Shown here in pieces: positions 1 through 8,238 of a DNA stretch of 64,000 nt; within the stretch, counting starts at the first letter, position 1, and each line of letters begins with the position of its first letter. The translations under genes were made by a program, and so were the position numbers. The notes below the pieces were generated by a model. It saw nothing but the letters and a program-made list of their open reading frames with translations, was not told the origin of the DNA and did no database searches. Source of the stretch: Sulfuricurvum sp. (GTDB taxonomy: Bacteria > Campylobacterota > Campylobacteria > Campylobacterales > Sulfurimonadaceae); the NCBI RefSeq assembly GCF_023229695.1, contig NZ_JALNYS010000009.1, forward strand, positions 75,936 to 139,935, in the 5' to 3' direction.

Positions 1-932
1 TCACTCGCCAAAATTTCGATTTCATCCTTGCCCAAAAAGTCATTTTTGGTAACCATCATTCCAAGGTCAAAAAGGACTTTAATAACGGCAGAAATAGTTT
101 GTCCCACTTTTTCGGCAAATTCATAGACACGGATATCTTCTGCTATTTCGACGTGGGTAACCACTTCGTCTTCTTTTGCATCTTTGGTGTATTTTTTACG
201 GGCTTCACGGGAAACTTTACGCGGTTTACCCCGGTTTGCCCCCTGCTTTTTACCCGCATTGCGTCCGATCGGTTTTTTCTCTTTCGGCTTTTGTTGCTCT
301 TCTTCCGGGATAACGTTTTGACCCAAATCGTTAAGGTCCATCAAAACGACCTGATTGTCATCGTAATCCATAGAGATTTCGGACATCGATCCGCCGAAAA
401 TATCGAGTTTTACCCCTTGCTCTTTTTTCTGGACCGGGCTATTGCTCTGAGCTTTTTTGGCCCGTTTCGCTTCTAACTCCTGCTGCGCTTCGGCACTTAA
501 TTTCCCGTACTGGGAGACATTAAGATTTTCGTGTCGCACCGGTGCGACAAATTCCTCTTCGATCGGGCGCTTTTTCTTGACAATCTTAAGACCCGAACGT
601 TTCGGAGCTTCCGGGACCGGGGCAACCTCTGCCGCTTCTTCTACGACAGCCCCTTTTTCTACCGCAACGCTAACTTCGGCAATTTCATTCGGTATTACGA
701 CGGCTGGAGCCGTTACTTCTTCTTTAACCGGAGCTTTTGTCGCAGGTTTAGGTGCGGAATTCTCGGCAGTTGCGCCGCTCATGATATAGTTCATGATTTT
801 TTCGGCTTCTTCGATCGAAACGGTACTCGAAGCGGTCTTAACGTTCAACCCCATTGCTGCCGCTTTATCGACTACCTCTTTGGAATTGATACCAAGTTCC
901 TTGGCAATTTCATGAACTCTAACTTTATCCAT
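1..932 (-). CDS. infB: Translation initiation factor IF-2, N-terminal part (runs off window)
   Basis: IF-2 is the GTPase that brings initiator tRNA to the ribosome. About 310 codons lie in the window, reading from 932 down to 1 without a stop, so the gene continues beyond the left edge. The start gives MDKVRVHEIAKELGINSKEV, the classic IF2_N fold. It is followed by a long charged Pro/Ala/Lys/Glu linker, then a second IF2_N-like segment near residues 265-305 (IRVYEFAEKVGQTISAVIKV). The GTPase domain is outside the window. An ATG at 935 directly precedes the chosen ATG at 932. The start overlaps the 3' end of ylxR by 8 bp, a conserved infB-region arrangement. Family identity is firm; the exact first codon is not. 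Confidence 0.93.
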   Translation of the reverse strand, partial: MDKVRVHEIAKELGINSKEVVDKAAAMGLNVKTASSTVSIEEAEKIMNYIMSGATAENSAPKPATKAPVKEEVTAPAVVIPNEIAEVSVAVEKGAVVEEAAEVAPVPEAPKRSGLKIVKKKRPIEEEFVAPVRHENLNVSQYGKLSAEAQQELEAKRAKKAQSNSPVQKKEQGVKLDIFGGSMSEISMDYDDNQVVLMDLNDLGQNVIPEEEQQKPKEKKPIGRNAGKKQGANRGKPRKVSREARKKYTKDAKEDEVVTHVEIAEDIRVYEFAEKVGQTISAVIKVLFDLGMMVTKNDFLGKDEIEILAS

Positions 933-1179
933 CATTAACGATGATCTCCTTTAACCGATTCATAAGCATCTGGGGCGCACTGCTCTTACATTGACGCGCC
1001 AACTGGCCGGGTGTCTTTTTGTGCCCTACGCATGCAGTGCACAAATAAAAACTTCGTCCTTGACCCGTGTAAAACTCGAGAGAGCCTTCGTGACACTGAA
1101 GCCGCACGAGAGCAGATTGCGCAAAACGTTCACGACACACTACGCACATACGTACAGGTTGATTTAAATTTGGCGCCAT
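925..1179 (-). CDS. ylxR: YlxR/DUF448 family RNA-binding protein
   Basis: An 84-residue basic protein of the YlxR (DUF448) family, which is usually encoded just upstream of infB and thought to bind nucleic acid. The N-terminus carries the family signature RMCVVCRERF (residues 10-19) with its CxxC pair, and the central GQGRSFYLC corresponds to the GRGAY(L)C motif. A second Cys pair sits near residues 47-50 (CTAC). The length is normal for the family. It overlaps infB by 8 bp and lies 21 bp after thrB, so it is probably co-transcribed with both. The molecular function of the family is only partly known. Confidence 0.85.
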   Translation of the reverse strand: MAPNLNQPVRMCVVCRERFAQSALVRLQCHEGSLEFYTGQGRSFYLCTACVGHKKTPGQLARQCKSSAPQMLMNRLKEIIVNDG

Positions 1180-1200
1180 TATACCTAAATTTTCCTTTAA

Positions 1201-2082
1201 TTACCGCTCTACTATTAGTCCGTCGTTATCAAAATTAAGAATCTTGACATCAAAATCTCCAAACGATTCTTTAAATTTATCGGCCATCATTTGCGCATCC
1301 TGATCGTAGACCATATTAAAAAACGTCGATCCGCTGCCGGAGAGGGTAGACATCAATGCGCCGTTATCATACGCGATCTTCTGTATTGCGAAGAGTTCCG
1401 GAAGCATTTTCATCCGTATCTTTTGATGAAATCGGTCCTGCGTCGAAAGGCGGAGCATCTCCCAGTCTTCATTGAAAAATGCCGATACCGTAACGGCTGT
1501 GTGGGAGAGGTTAAAAACCGCGTTCTCTTTACTGTACGACTTCGGAAGCGTCGTTCGCGACTTCGCCGTCGAAATCGGTTTGTTGGGGATCACGACAACC
1601 GCTTTGAGGTAATCGGGAAGATGCTTTTGCTGGGAGAAAACTTTTTGTTTCTCCACCATCGCGGCATTAAATCCCCCCATCACGGCCGGGGTGATGTTGT
1701 CGGGATGGGTCTCATACACCAGGGCGTGATTTAAAATACGGCGCTTGGAGACCTTGACCCCGGCCGCTTCATGCGCACAGCTGATGGCGCTGACGATTAC
1801 GGCGGATGAGCTTCCCAATCCACGGGACATCGGAATTTGATTGTAAAACGTAAATTTAAAATTTTGCCGTTTTTGGGTCAAGCGGCGATAATGGTCGTTA
1901 AAAATACTGACGAAAAGGTTATTCCCCTTGAGACGGGGATTATTTTCCCCCTCCCCTTTGATGGAGACGGTAAAAAAACGAGACGGCACCAACTCGACTT
2001 GATTCCGTAAATCAACAGCAAGACCGAGAGAATCAAATCCCGGTCCCAAATTAGCACTGGTGGCAGGTACACTAATGAACAA
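1201..2082 (-). CDS. thrB: Homoserine kinase
   Basis: GHMP-family kinase that phosphorylates homoserine to O-phosphohomoserine in threonine synthesis. The N-terminal strand and turn (SVPATSANLGPGFDSLG, about residues 4-20) is characteristic, the ATP loop PMSRGLGSSSA lies at residues 84-94, and the third GHMP motif LSGSGSTFF is near residue 250. The length (293 aa) is normal. The start codon is TTG at 2082, 9 bp after the end of tsaB; no better in-frame ATG precedes it. It sits in a tight minus-strand run with lpxC, tsaB, ylxR and infB. Confidence 0.93.
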   Translation of the reverse strand: MFISVPATSANLGPGFDSLGLAVDLRNQVELVPSRFFTVSIKGEGENNPRLKGNNLFVSIFNDHYRRLTQKRQNFKFTFYNQIPMSRGLGSSSAVIVSAISCAHEAAGVKVSKRRILNHALVYETHPDNITPAVMGGFNAAMVEKQKVFSQQKHLPDYLKAVVVIPNKPISTAKSRTTLPKSYSKENAVFNLSHTAVTVSAFFNEDWEMLRLSTQDRFHQKIRMKMLPELFAIQKIAYDNGALMSTLSGSGSTFFNMVYDQDAQMMADKFKESFGDFDVKILNFDNDGLIVER

Positions 2083-2091
2083 AAACTATCC

Positions 2092-2544
2092 TTATCCTAC
2101 CGCATCAATTCCGTAATACGGGGCATTATCGGTATCAAAATTTTTCGAGCTTATCGTCCGAGGAAGGGTAAATCCTTTGAGGAGCGGATTCTCCAACGGC
2201 ACCATCGAAATTGTATTGCTATTTTTAACGAAATAGAGCTTTCCAACTGCTTTGATGGGGTGATTTTCGTTAAAAAAGAAAGCATCCGTCGCCAAAAGGG
2301 GGATTTTTTTAACGATGCTCACGGTCTGGAGAAAAAGATAGGTCACTTTGATCCCCATAAAGCTACCGGGCCCTTTGGCATATACCAGACGTTCAACGTG
2401 ATATTTTTTCAAAAGGGTGTCAAAAATCTCAGGGAGAGCATCCGAACTCATCGCCTCCGTTGAAATCTCTTCGATCAATTCGCCGTTCTCGTATACCCCT
2501 ACGAGAACCGGTGAGGAGAGGGCGATCACGACCGCTTCATGCAT
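2092..2544 (-). CDS. tsaB: TsaB-like tRNA t6A-modification protein
   Basis: A short YeaZ/TsaB-type member of the ASKHA fold, the partner of TsaD in threonylcarbamoyladenosine (t6A37) synthesis. The protein starts MHEAVVIALSSPVLVGVY. The core motif VYAKGPGSFMGIKVT (near residues 54-68) matches the family GPGSFTGLR segment. A longer reading frame begins at 2595, but that would overlap lpxC by 59 bp. The ATG at 2544 gives a compact 8-bp overlap (ATGCATGA) and the expected N-terminal strand. At about 150 aa it is shorter than enterobacterial TsaB, as is common in Campylobacterota. Function is inferred from the family. Confidence 0.75.
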   Translation of the reverse strand: MHEAVVIALSSPVLVGVYENGELIEEISTEAMSSDALPEIFDTLLKKYHVERLVYAKGPGSFMGIKVTYLFLQTVSIVKKIPLLATDAFFFNENHPIKAVGKLYFVKNSNTISMVPLENPLLKGFTLPRTISSKNFDTDNAPYYGIDAVG

Positions 2545-3424
2545 ACGCTTTTGCCAGCTCTTTGGATTCGGCACTGACCAATTCAACAATTTCATAATTG
2601 GCCGGATCTTTGAGAAGTTCCAACGTCAATTTGTGGTTCAGATCGTGACTCCCCGCAAATGCTTCGTAATTGCCGATAAAATTCATCCCGATCAGCGACA
2701 TATCACCAATCGCGTCGAGAATTTTATGCCGTACGAATTCATCCCCGAATCGTAACCCTTCCGGATTCAGAACCTTTTTGTCATCCAAAACGACGGCATT
2801 TTCCAGACTCCCCCCCAGGGCAAGCCCTTTGGAGCGGAGATACTGCACTTCATGGACGAATCCGAACGTCCGGGCGCGTGCGATTTCGTTTTTGTAATTC
2901 TCTTTGGTAAATTTCAAAATGTAACTTTGCTTATCGATGACCGGATGTTGGAATTTAATCGTGAAATCGTAACTTAGGTCATTGGAGGGGGAGAGTTTGA
3001 CGTATTTATCCCCCTCCTTTACCTCAACCTCTTTTTTAATCCGCATAATTTTTTTCGGAGCATCCTGAGCCACGATCCCCGCTTCATCCAGCAGCATGCA
3101 AAAGCTCATCGAAGAACCGTCCATTACCGGTATCTCGTCCGCATCCACAATCACACGGAGGTTGTCAATACCGTACGCATAAATCGCCGAGAGCATATGC
3201 TCAATCGTCGAGATAAAAACCCCCTCTTTTCCGATGACGGTCGCCATTTTGGTATCAATAACGTTTGAGGGGGCGAGAGGGATCGAAACGCCGGCATCAC
3301 TTCGGAAAAAAACAATGCCGCTATTACTCCCCAGCGGTTCCAAACGCAAACGGACGGGAACCCCTTTATGCAGCCCGATTCCGACAAGTTCGACACTTTT
3401 GCCGATGGTTGTTTGCATCGTCAT
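2537..3424 (-). CDS. lpxC: UDP-3-O-acyl-N-acetylglucosamine deacetylase (lipid A synthesis)
   Basis: Zinc deacetylase for the committed step of lipid A synthesis. All three expected zinc ligands are visible: H76 in STIEHMLSA, and H233 and D237 in VRHKILDAIGD. The catalytic-type H260 is present in AGSHDLNHK. The length (295 aa) matches the family. The start MTMQTTIGKSVELVGIGLHKG follows a GGAGAAAACG ribosome site; an internal ATG two codons later is also possible. The 3' end overlaps tsaB by 8 bp, so translation is probably coupled. Confidence 0.96.
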   Translation of the reverse strand: MTMQTTIGKSVELVGIGLHKGVPVRLRLEPLGSNSGIVFFRSDAGVSIPLAPSNVIDTKMATVIGKEGVFISTIEHMLSAIYAYGIDNLRVIVDADEIPVMDGSSMSFCMLLDEAGIVAQDAPKKIMRIKKEVEVKEGDKYVKLSPSNDLSYDFTIKFQHPVIDKQSYILKFTKENYKNEIARARTFGFVHEVQYLRSKGLALGGSLENAVVLDDKKVLNPEGLRFGDEFVRHKILDAIGDMSLIGMNFIGNYEAFAGSHDLNHKLTLELLKDPANYEIVELVSAESKELAKAYA

Positions 3425-3460
3425 CGTTTTCTCCTTTTTAAGACCTATTATACCGTTTTT

Positions 3461-4831
3461 TTATCTTTGGTTAATATACTGCTTTGCACTCTCGATAACA
3501 CCGGTAATATTATCGGCAATCCATTTGGTATCCATCCACTCTTCCGGACGCACTTCAATCCCCTGCACCAAAATACCGAAATGGAGATGATCCCCCATTG
3601 CATACCCGCTTAACCCGGTTTTGGCAATCTCTTGTTCTGCGGCAACGGCATCATGCTCCTGCACGTGGACTTCGGAACAGTGGCCGTACAACGTATAAAG
3701 ACCAAATCCGTGATCAACAATCGGAAGGTTTCCGTAAATGCCGTTGGGTTGTGAAAAAACAACTTTCCCGCCGTTTGAAGATTTGATCGGTCCGTTATGA
3801 ACGCTTGCAAGATCCAGCCCCATATGGTACGCCTGGCTTATGTTCTCCTGCCCTTTATAGCTGTAAATCCGGTGATCCCCGAAATCGGCGACTTTTTGTC
3901 CGTTGGCCAGCGGATAAAACGGTGCCGGATTGAAATCGACAACCATTTTACTGGAGACTTTCGAGGTCACTTTATGGATAATTTTTTCATTGTCGGCACG
4001 TACTTTTTCGTTGATGATACGAAATTGTTCCAACCGGTCATCTACCCCTGCCGTCTGCTCGTATTCGTTCGCCAGTTCCGCAATTTTGCCGTCCAAAAAG
4101 GCATCGCTCAGTTCAATATTCGACGTACGGTAAACGTGGTCTTTCAACCGCAGCGGAACAGAGCCCCGCGTCTCATTTCCCGCACTGTCACGTGCTACTA
4201 CGGTCGCACTGAAATTTTCACTCTGGACCGGCCAGGCAAGTAAAGAGGCGTAATACCCCTCTTTCATAAACGGCTGCGCCATAAATGTTTTGCCGTAATT
4301 GGTCTCGATTTTCAACGTTTGCAGATGCGGATCGGTTGCTTTGAAAATAACGATCGCCGACCCCCCTTTTTGGATTTTATAGGAATTGGCGATAATCGAG
4401 AGAACCGGACGACGCTGATCGATCACCAGGGTCAGTTCCTCTTTGAGGGTGTTGCCCATAAACATCCCCCACAAGCTGTTATCGGTCGCTTCGATGGTTA
4501 ACGTTACCGATTCGGACTCAACGCTGCGCACCCCTTTTGGAGGGAGAACCGTAAAGGTTTTTTTATCGGCGGTGCTTGGGGTGTTCTCATCAACGACAAC
4601 CCAATCGTCATGCGGCGTGAAGAGGGTCGCTTTAAACGATTTTAAGCCGCTTGCATCTTCAACCTTCACCTGAATCGGGTCTTTAAAGTTCCAATACCCG
4701 CTGTGGCTCAGAATCAATTTCGGGTCTTCCCTCTCAAATTTAGGGGAGAACGCGATAAATCCGATCCCTCCGATGACCAATCCACTCAAAATCCATCCGA
4801 TTATTCCCGAACCTTTTGCCCCTCTTCTCAC
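3461..4831 (-). CDS. Membrane-anchored M23 family metallopeptidase
   Basis: Predicted peptidoglycan endopeptidase of the LytM/M23 type. A single N-terminal membrane segment (about residues 11-28, IGWILSGLVIGGIGFIAF) anchors a periplasmic region that looks like Ig-type beta repeats up to about residue 220. The C-terminal LytM domain has HMGLD (H336, D340), YGH (H384) and DHLHFG (H415, H417), so the zinc and catalytic residues are complete. This resembles the cell-shape endopeptidases of Helicobacter and Campylobacter, but orthology to a named Csd/Pgp protein cannot be decided by eye. It overlaps the DHH gene by 4 bp (ATGA), indicating coupled translation. Confidence 0.85.
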   Translation of the reverse strand: MRRGAKGSGIIGWILSGLVIGGIGFIAFSPKFEREDPKLILSHSGYWNFKDPIQVKVEDASGLKSFKATLFTPHDDWVVVDENTPSTADKKTFTVLPPKGVRSVESESVTLTIEATDNSLWGMFMGNTLKEELTLVIDQRRPVLSIIANSYKIQKGGSAIVIFKATDPHLQTLKIETNYGKTFMAQPFMKEGYYASLLAWPVQSENFSATVVARDSAGNETRGSVPLRLKDHVYRTSNIELSDAFLDGKIAELANEYEQTAGVDDRLEQFRIINEKVRADNEKIIHKVTSKVSSKMVVDFNPAPFYPLANGQKVADFGDHRIYSYKGQENISQAYHMGLDLASVHNGPIKSSNGGKVVFSQPNGIYGNLPIVDHGFGLYTLYGHCSEVHVQEHDAVAAEQEIAKTGLSGYAMGDHLHFGILVQGIEVRPEEWMDTKWIADNITGVIESAKQYINQR

Positions 4832-5778
4832 ATCAACTCCTTTTTTATCCTCTGTATAATCTCATCTAAAACCGTTTTATCGCTTCTCTCGATTCTCGTA
4901 CCTGCTCGGTTAATGTGTCCGCCGCCGCCGGACAATGCCATAATACTCGACGCATCCACCGTCCCATCGGTTTGAAGTGAAATCCTCACCTCCCCTTGCG
5001 GATGTTCAATCTGCATGAGCGCTGCTCGCACGGTCGCCAGCTCAAGCGCCTCTTCCAACACCTGCTTGCACTCATAGAGTGTCGCACCGCTTTGTTCCAG
5101 ATGGCGGGTAGTTACCTCAAAAAGGGCAAGAGCCCCGTCTGCATGAAGCTGCATCTCTTTTAAAAGAATAGCGCGCAGCCGAAGCGATGCCAATGAACGG
5201 CGCCGATACATCCACTCTACGCATACCGCATGATCCGCCCCCAGCTTTATCAAATCATGGGCAAGTGCAAAGACTTTGGAGGAGCAAGCAGCGGAACTAA
5301 AACATTTCGAATCATCTAAAAGCCCGGCGTAAAGCGAAAGCGCCATTTTACCATTGATTTTTATATCATTGGCAATAAAAAAATCATAAAGGAGCTCCGT
5401 CGTACTGATAGCGGCGGTATTGACCAGATTAATCGTTCCGAAAAGGTCATTGCTCCGATGGTGATCGATATTGATCAAAGGCAAAGAGGCCTCACACCCC
5501 AACCGATCACGGTTAGCGCAATCAAAACTGATCATCAAATCGGCACCTTGCGGAAAACGGTCGGTTATTTTATCAAACCAGGGGAGAAACGCCAGATTGG
5601 GATCGACTCCTTTGGAAGCACAAAAGAGGGTCACTTTTTTGTCTCCCCGAAGAAGGTGGGAATAAAAGGCACATGCCCCCCCCAGCGAATCAGCGTCGGG
5701 ATTTTGGTGTACAATCAATACGATATGATTTGCTGCATCGATCTGCGAAAGTAGCATTGCTTCCTCCAACCCTGCCAT
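4828..5778 (-). CDS. DHH family phosphoesterase (NrnA-like)
   Basis: A DHH/DHHA1 phosphoesterase probably acting on short oligonucleotides or dinucleotide second messengers. Visible motifs are HQNPDADSLGG (residues 24-34), the SFDCANRDRLG aspartate motif (about 84-94), the DHH triad at 105-107 (NIDHHRSN) and the DHHA1 substrate-binding loop GGGGHINRAG near residue 290. The length of 316 aa is typical of NrnA-type enzymes. The first residues (MAGLEEAML) are preceded by a GGTATAATCC-like promoter stretch around 5795-5805 on the minus strand. Substrate specificity is not readable from sequence. Confidence 0.88.
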   Translation of the reverse strand: MAGLEEAMLLSQIDAANHIVLIVHQNPDADSLGGACAFYSHLLRGDKKVTLFCASKGVDPNLAFLPWFDKITDRFPQGADLMISFDCANRDRLGCEASLPLINIDHHRSNDLFGTINLVNTAAISTTELLYDFFIANDIKINGKMALSLYAGLLDDSKCFSSAACSSKVFALAHDLIKLGADHAVCVEWMYRRRSLASLRLRAILLKEMQLHADGALALFEVTTRHLEQSGATLYECKQVLEEALELATVRAALMQIEHPQGEVRISLQTDGTVDASSIMALSGGGGHINRAGTRIERSDKTVLDEIIQRIKKELM

Positions 5779-5850
5779 AACAGGAAAATGGGGAGGATTA
5801 TACCTTTTTTAGGCCAAATAAAATCCATCGGCAGAGCCGGAAATTCAATG

Positions 5851-5949
5851 GATTATTAGGGATGACTGCGAAGTTGTTGTACTTTAGGAGAGAAATCGAA
5901 ACATCTGAAAAAAGGGAGATTCAGGTCATCGCAGTCATCAGTAATAATC
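5851..5949. repeat. 99-bp unit bounded by 21-bp imperfect inverted repeats
   Basis: The arms 5851-5871 and 5929-5949 match at 19 of 21 positions as inverted repeats (outer GATTATTA, inner ATGACTGCGA); only positions 9 and 10 of the arm differ. The inner 57 bp has no open frame. It lies in the 190-bp gap between the DHH gene and the DUF302-like gene, which otherwise holds nothing coding. It could be a large stem-loop terminator for the sulfur block, or a small insertion element unlike the 142-bp family. Confidence 0.6.
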
Positions 5950-5969
5950 ATTATCGAGGCTGCGGAGAT

Positions 5970-6878
5970 TTACTCCGTAGCCGATTTTAAAACCTGTTCA
6001 AAATCTTTTTGAGCCTGCATCAATACCGATTTGGCATCGGCATCTTCGACCCGTGAACTGCTCATCCAGTTGTAGACGCCGGGGAATCCCATCACCATCT
6101 CATCCGCATCTTTTTTCTTATAGACCATTAAGGTACACGGTGCGAAAGCCGCCGCTTCCGGACGCGTTTTGGCCACAGTATAGATCACTTTGAGCTTGCA
6201 GATCGAATAGGTGTCGTAAAAATCAAAAGGGCTCTCTGCACCGTTTGCACTCAATTCGGATTGGAAATCGGTAAAGTTTGACATCACGAAACCGGCCGGT
6301 TTTAATCCGTTCTCAATCATCATCTCCACCTCTTCCTTGTCATTTTTCCAGCTTAGCGCATCGCTTGGACGGACAAACCGGCTGAGCAGCGGCCCCTGTG
6401 CCGGGAGCGATGTTTCACTGAAGGTGTGTTTTGCCTTCGGAAGGGTTTTGTTGAGAGTTGCGAGGATCTCTTTTTCGATCAACGCAAACTCCGGGGCATC
6501 AAATCCGGCGATCTTCTTTTGTGCCTGCGCACTCAGAACCGATACGTGAAGCTCTTTATCCCCTTTTCGCTGATAAATCCCCACTCCCATCGGAACAAAT
6601 ATTCCGCCGTCCGGATGCGCTTTCACCAAAGAAGCCGCATATTTTTTATGAAAAACCGTCAACAGATTAAACGCCGTAAAATCACTCTGCTGAAACTGTT
6701 TCATAAACGGTTCGTTCATCTCACTGTTGCCCGAGATGACAAATCCGTTTGCTTCGAGGGCTTTTTCAACAACCGATGCATTGTATTTTCCATTTGCGTT
6801 GGGAACACTAAAAAGGTGCAGGTCACCGCCAAAAAGGGATAAAAGTCCCGCCATGATTGATATAAAAAGAATTTTCAT
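5970..6878 (-). CDS. Exported DUF302-like protein
   Basis: A 302-residue protein with an N-terminal signal-like segment (MKILFISIMAGLLSLFGGD) followed by what looks like two related halves of DUF302 type. Each half has a 'FxVxxxxd...l...F' start (GFVISGNSEMN and GFVMSNFTDFQSEL) and a later segment (VPMGVGIYQRKGD; APCTLMVYKKKDAD) listing a small-molecule-like pocket. No catalytic motif is recognised. It starts 9 bp after the DsrE-like gene with a good ribosome site (GGAGTTAACG). It is the last gene of the minus-strand sulfur block, so a periplasmic role in sulfur metabolism is possible but unproven. Confidence 0.65.
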   Translation of the reverse strand: MKILFISIMAGLLSLFGGDLHLFSVPNANGKYNASVVEKALEANGFVISGNSEMNEPFMKQFQQSDFTAFNLLTVFHKKYAASLVKAHPDGGIFVPMGVGIYQRKGDKELHVSVLSAQAQKKIAGFDAPEFALIEKEILATLNKTLPKAKHTFSETSLPAQGPLLSRFVRPSDALSWKNDKEEVEMMIENGLKPAGFVMSNFTDFQSELSANGAESPFDFYDTYSICKLKVIYTVAKTRPEAAAFAPCTLMVYKKKDADEMVMGFPGVYNWMSSSRVEDADAKSVLMQAQKDFEQVLKSATE

Positions 6879-6887
6879 CGTTAACTC

Positions 6888-7325
6888 CTAAGGTTGAATG
6901 TAAAATGCGCCCTCAGTGGCGCGCTCGATCACTTCGGCAATCCCCGCGCTGACGATCTCGACATCGTCGGTCAATGCCGATGCGGGGATTTTTTTGGTCT
7001 CCATCGTATTGCCGCATGCGACGAATTCAACCCCGTATTGCTGTAGTGCCCGCACACGTAAAGCCATCTCTTTTTCACTTTTTAAAAGCGTGCGAATACC
7101 GTGATAATAGGCAACGATACGCAAGTGGATTTTTTCAGGACCGTAAAATTTAAGGACATTGTTCGCCGTACTAAGACCATGATGAATCGATTCATCATCC
7201 CCTTTACTGATCCCCATTACCACTTCACGGGGTTTATCGATGGAAGGGATCGGTTCGGCAAAACGGACATCCCCAAACGCAAGGGTCGAAAACAAACACC
7301 CAAAAAACAGCAACCGCTTCATCAT
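6888..7325 (-). CDS. Exported DsrE/F-like small protein
   Basis: About 145 residues with a cleavable signal (MMKRLLFFGCLFSTLAFGDV). The mature part looks like the DsrE/F-type alpha/beta fold: VVMGISKGDDESIHHGLSTANNVLKFYG, a middle strand RIVAYYHGIRTLL, then YGVEFVACGNTM with a single conserved-type Cys. Members of this fold carry or sense sulfane sulfur; here that is inference. The frame opens at 7334, but the ATG at 7325 sits in a TAATG overlap with the metallo-hydrolase stop codon and gives a proper signal peptide. A second ATG follows at 7322. Confidence 0.65.
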   Translation of the reverse strand: MMKRLLFFGCLFSTLAFGDVRFAEPIPSIDKPREVVMGISKGDDESIHHGLSTANNVLKFYGPEKIHLRIVAYYHGIRTLLKSEKEMALRVRALQQYGVEFVACGNTMETKKIPASALTDDVEIVSAGIAEVIERATEGAFYIQP

Positions 7326-8227
7326 TATTCCCACTCCAGTAGCCGATACGAGGCTTCCACATTTGCACGGTGCAGCGTCTCATACATCCGCAAAGATTTA
7401 AACTCCTCCATCGTGATTTTTTGGACCGCATCATCAATTCCCACCCCATCTTCGAGCGCCTTGCGGATTTCCGAGCGCATCCGGGTGAGATAGCTATAGG
7501 TCATCTCCGTCGTGTTAGCGTCGGTACGGTAACCGTGTCCTCCAATGATCGTCGTGGCATTCAATTCTCTCAACGCATCCAGTGCGTCAATCCACCCGTT
7601 GATATTTCCTCCGTTGAGGGAAGGGATACGGTCGTTAAAGACCAAATCTCCGGCAAAGAGAGTTTTTAATTTAGGTAAAAAAATCACCATATCTTTTTCG
7701 CTATGGGCTTTTTTCTTCATCAGATGAAGTTCAATCTCCTGATCCCCCACCCGAAGGGTTTGATCCGAATGGATCAGGGTATCGGGAAGTATCGGAACGG
7801 TCAGGGCGTACGCTTCGGGAGAGATATGGGTTTGGATTCGGGTAGGAGAATCGATGGTTGCGTTATGTACAAAATCGTCCGAACCCAAAACCTTAACTCC
7901 CTTTTGGGCAAAAAATCCGTTTCCCAGCCAATGGTCGTCATGAACATGGGTATTGATAACCCATGCCACCGGCAACGGTTTGATCCGCTGCATCGCTTTA
8001 TAGCCCGATTCGGCATACGCGTACGATGAGCCGCTGTCGATGACGACATAGGACTCTTTCGTATCGATATAACAGGTATTGACCATATTGCCGTTATTCG
8101 TCGTATTCATCACTTCGGGTTCGCCGAAAAAGCAGGTAATACCCGGAGCGACATTTTTCGGTTTGAGATCAAACTCGTATGCGCCGGCACTCGCGGCGAT
8201 CAGTAACGGCAACAGTATCCGGCGCAT
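7325..8227 (-). CDS. Periplasmic metallo-beta-lactamase-fold hydrolase (SoxH-like)
   Basis: Zn-dependent hydrolase fold with a short signal peptide (MRRILLPLLIAASAGA). The metal motif THVHDDHWLGN places ligands at H94, H96, D98 and H99; further ligands fall in AHSEKDMV and IIGGHGYRTD. It resembles the SoxH or 'quinoprotein relay' group of MBL proteins found beside sox operons, but the substrate is unknown. It lies 11 bp downstream of the porin gene and is joined to the DsrE-like gene by a one-base TAATG overlap, so it belongs to the sox transcription block. Confidence 0.8.
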   Translation of the reverse strand: MRRILLPLLIAASAGAYEFDLKPKNVAPGITCFFGEPEVMNTTNNGNMVNTCYIDTKESYVVIDSGSSYAYAESGYKAMQRIKPLPVAWVINTHVHDDHWLGNGFFAQKGVKVLGSDDFVHNATIDSPTRIQTHISPEAYALTVPILPDTLIHSDQTLRVGDQEIELHLMKKKAHSEKDMVIFLPKLKTLFAGDLVFNDRIPSLNGGNINGWIDALDALRELNATTIIGGHGYRTDANTTEMTYSYLTRMRSEIRKALEDGVGIDDAVQKITMEEFKSLRMYETLHRANVEASYRLLEWE

Positions 8228-8238
8228 CGGTCGATCCT

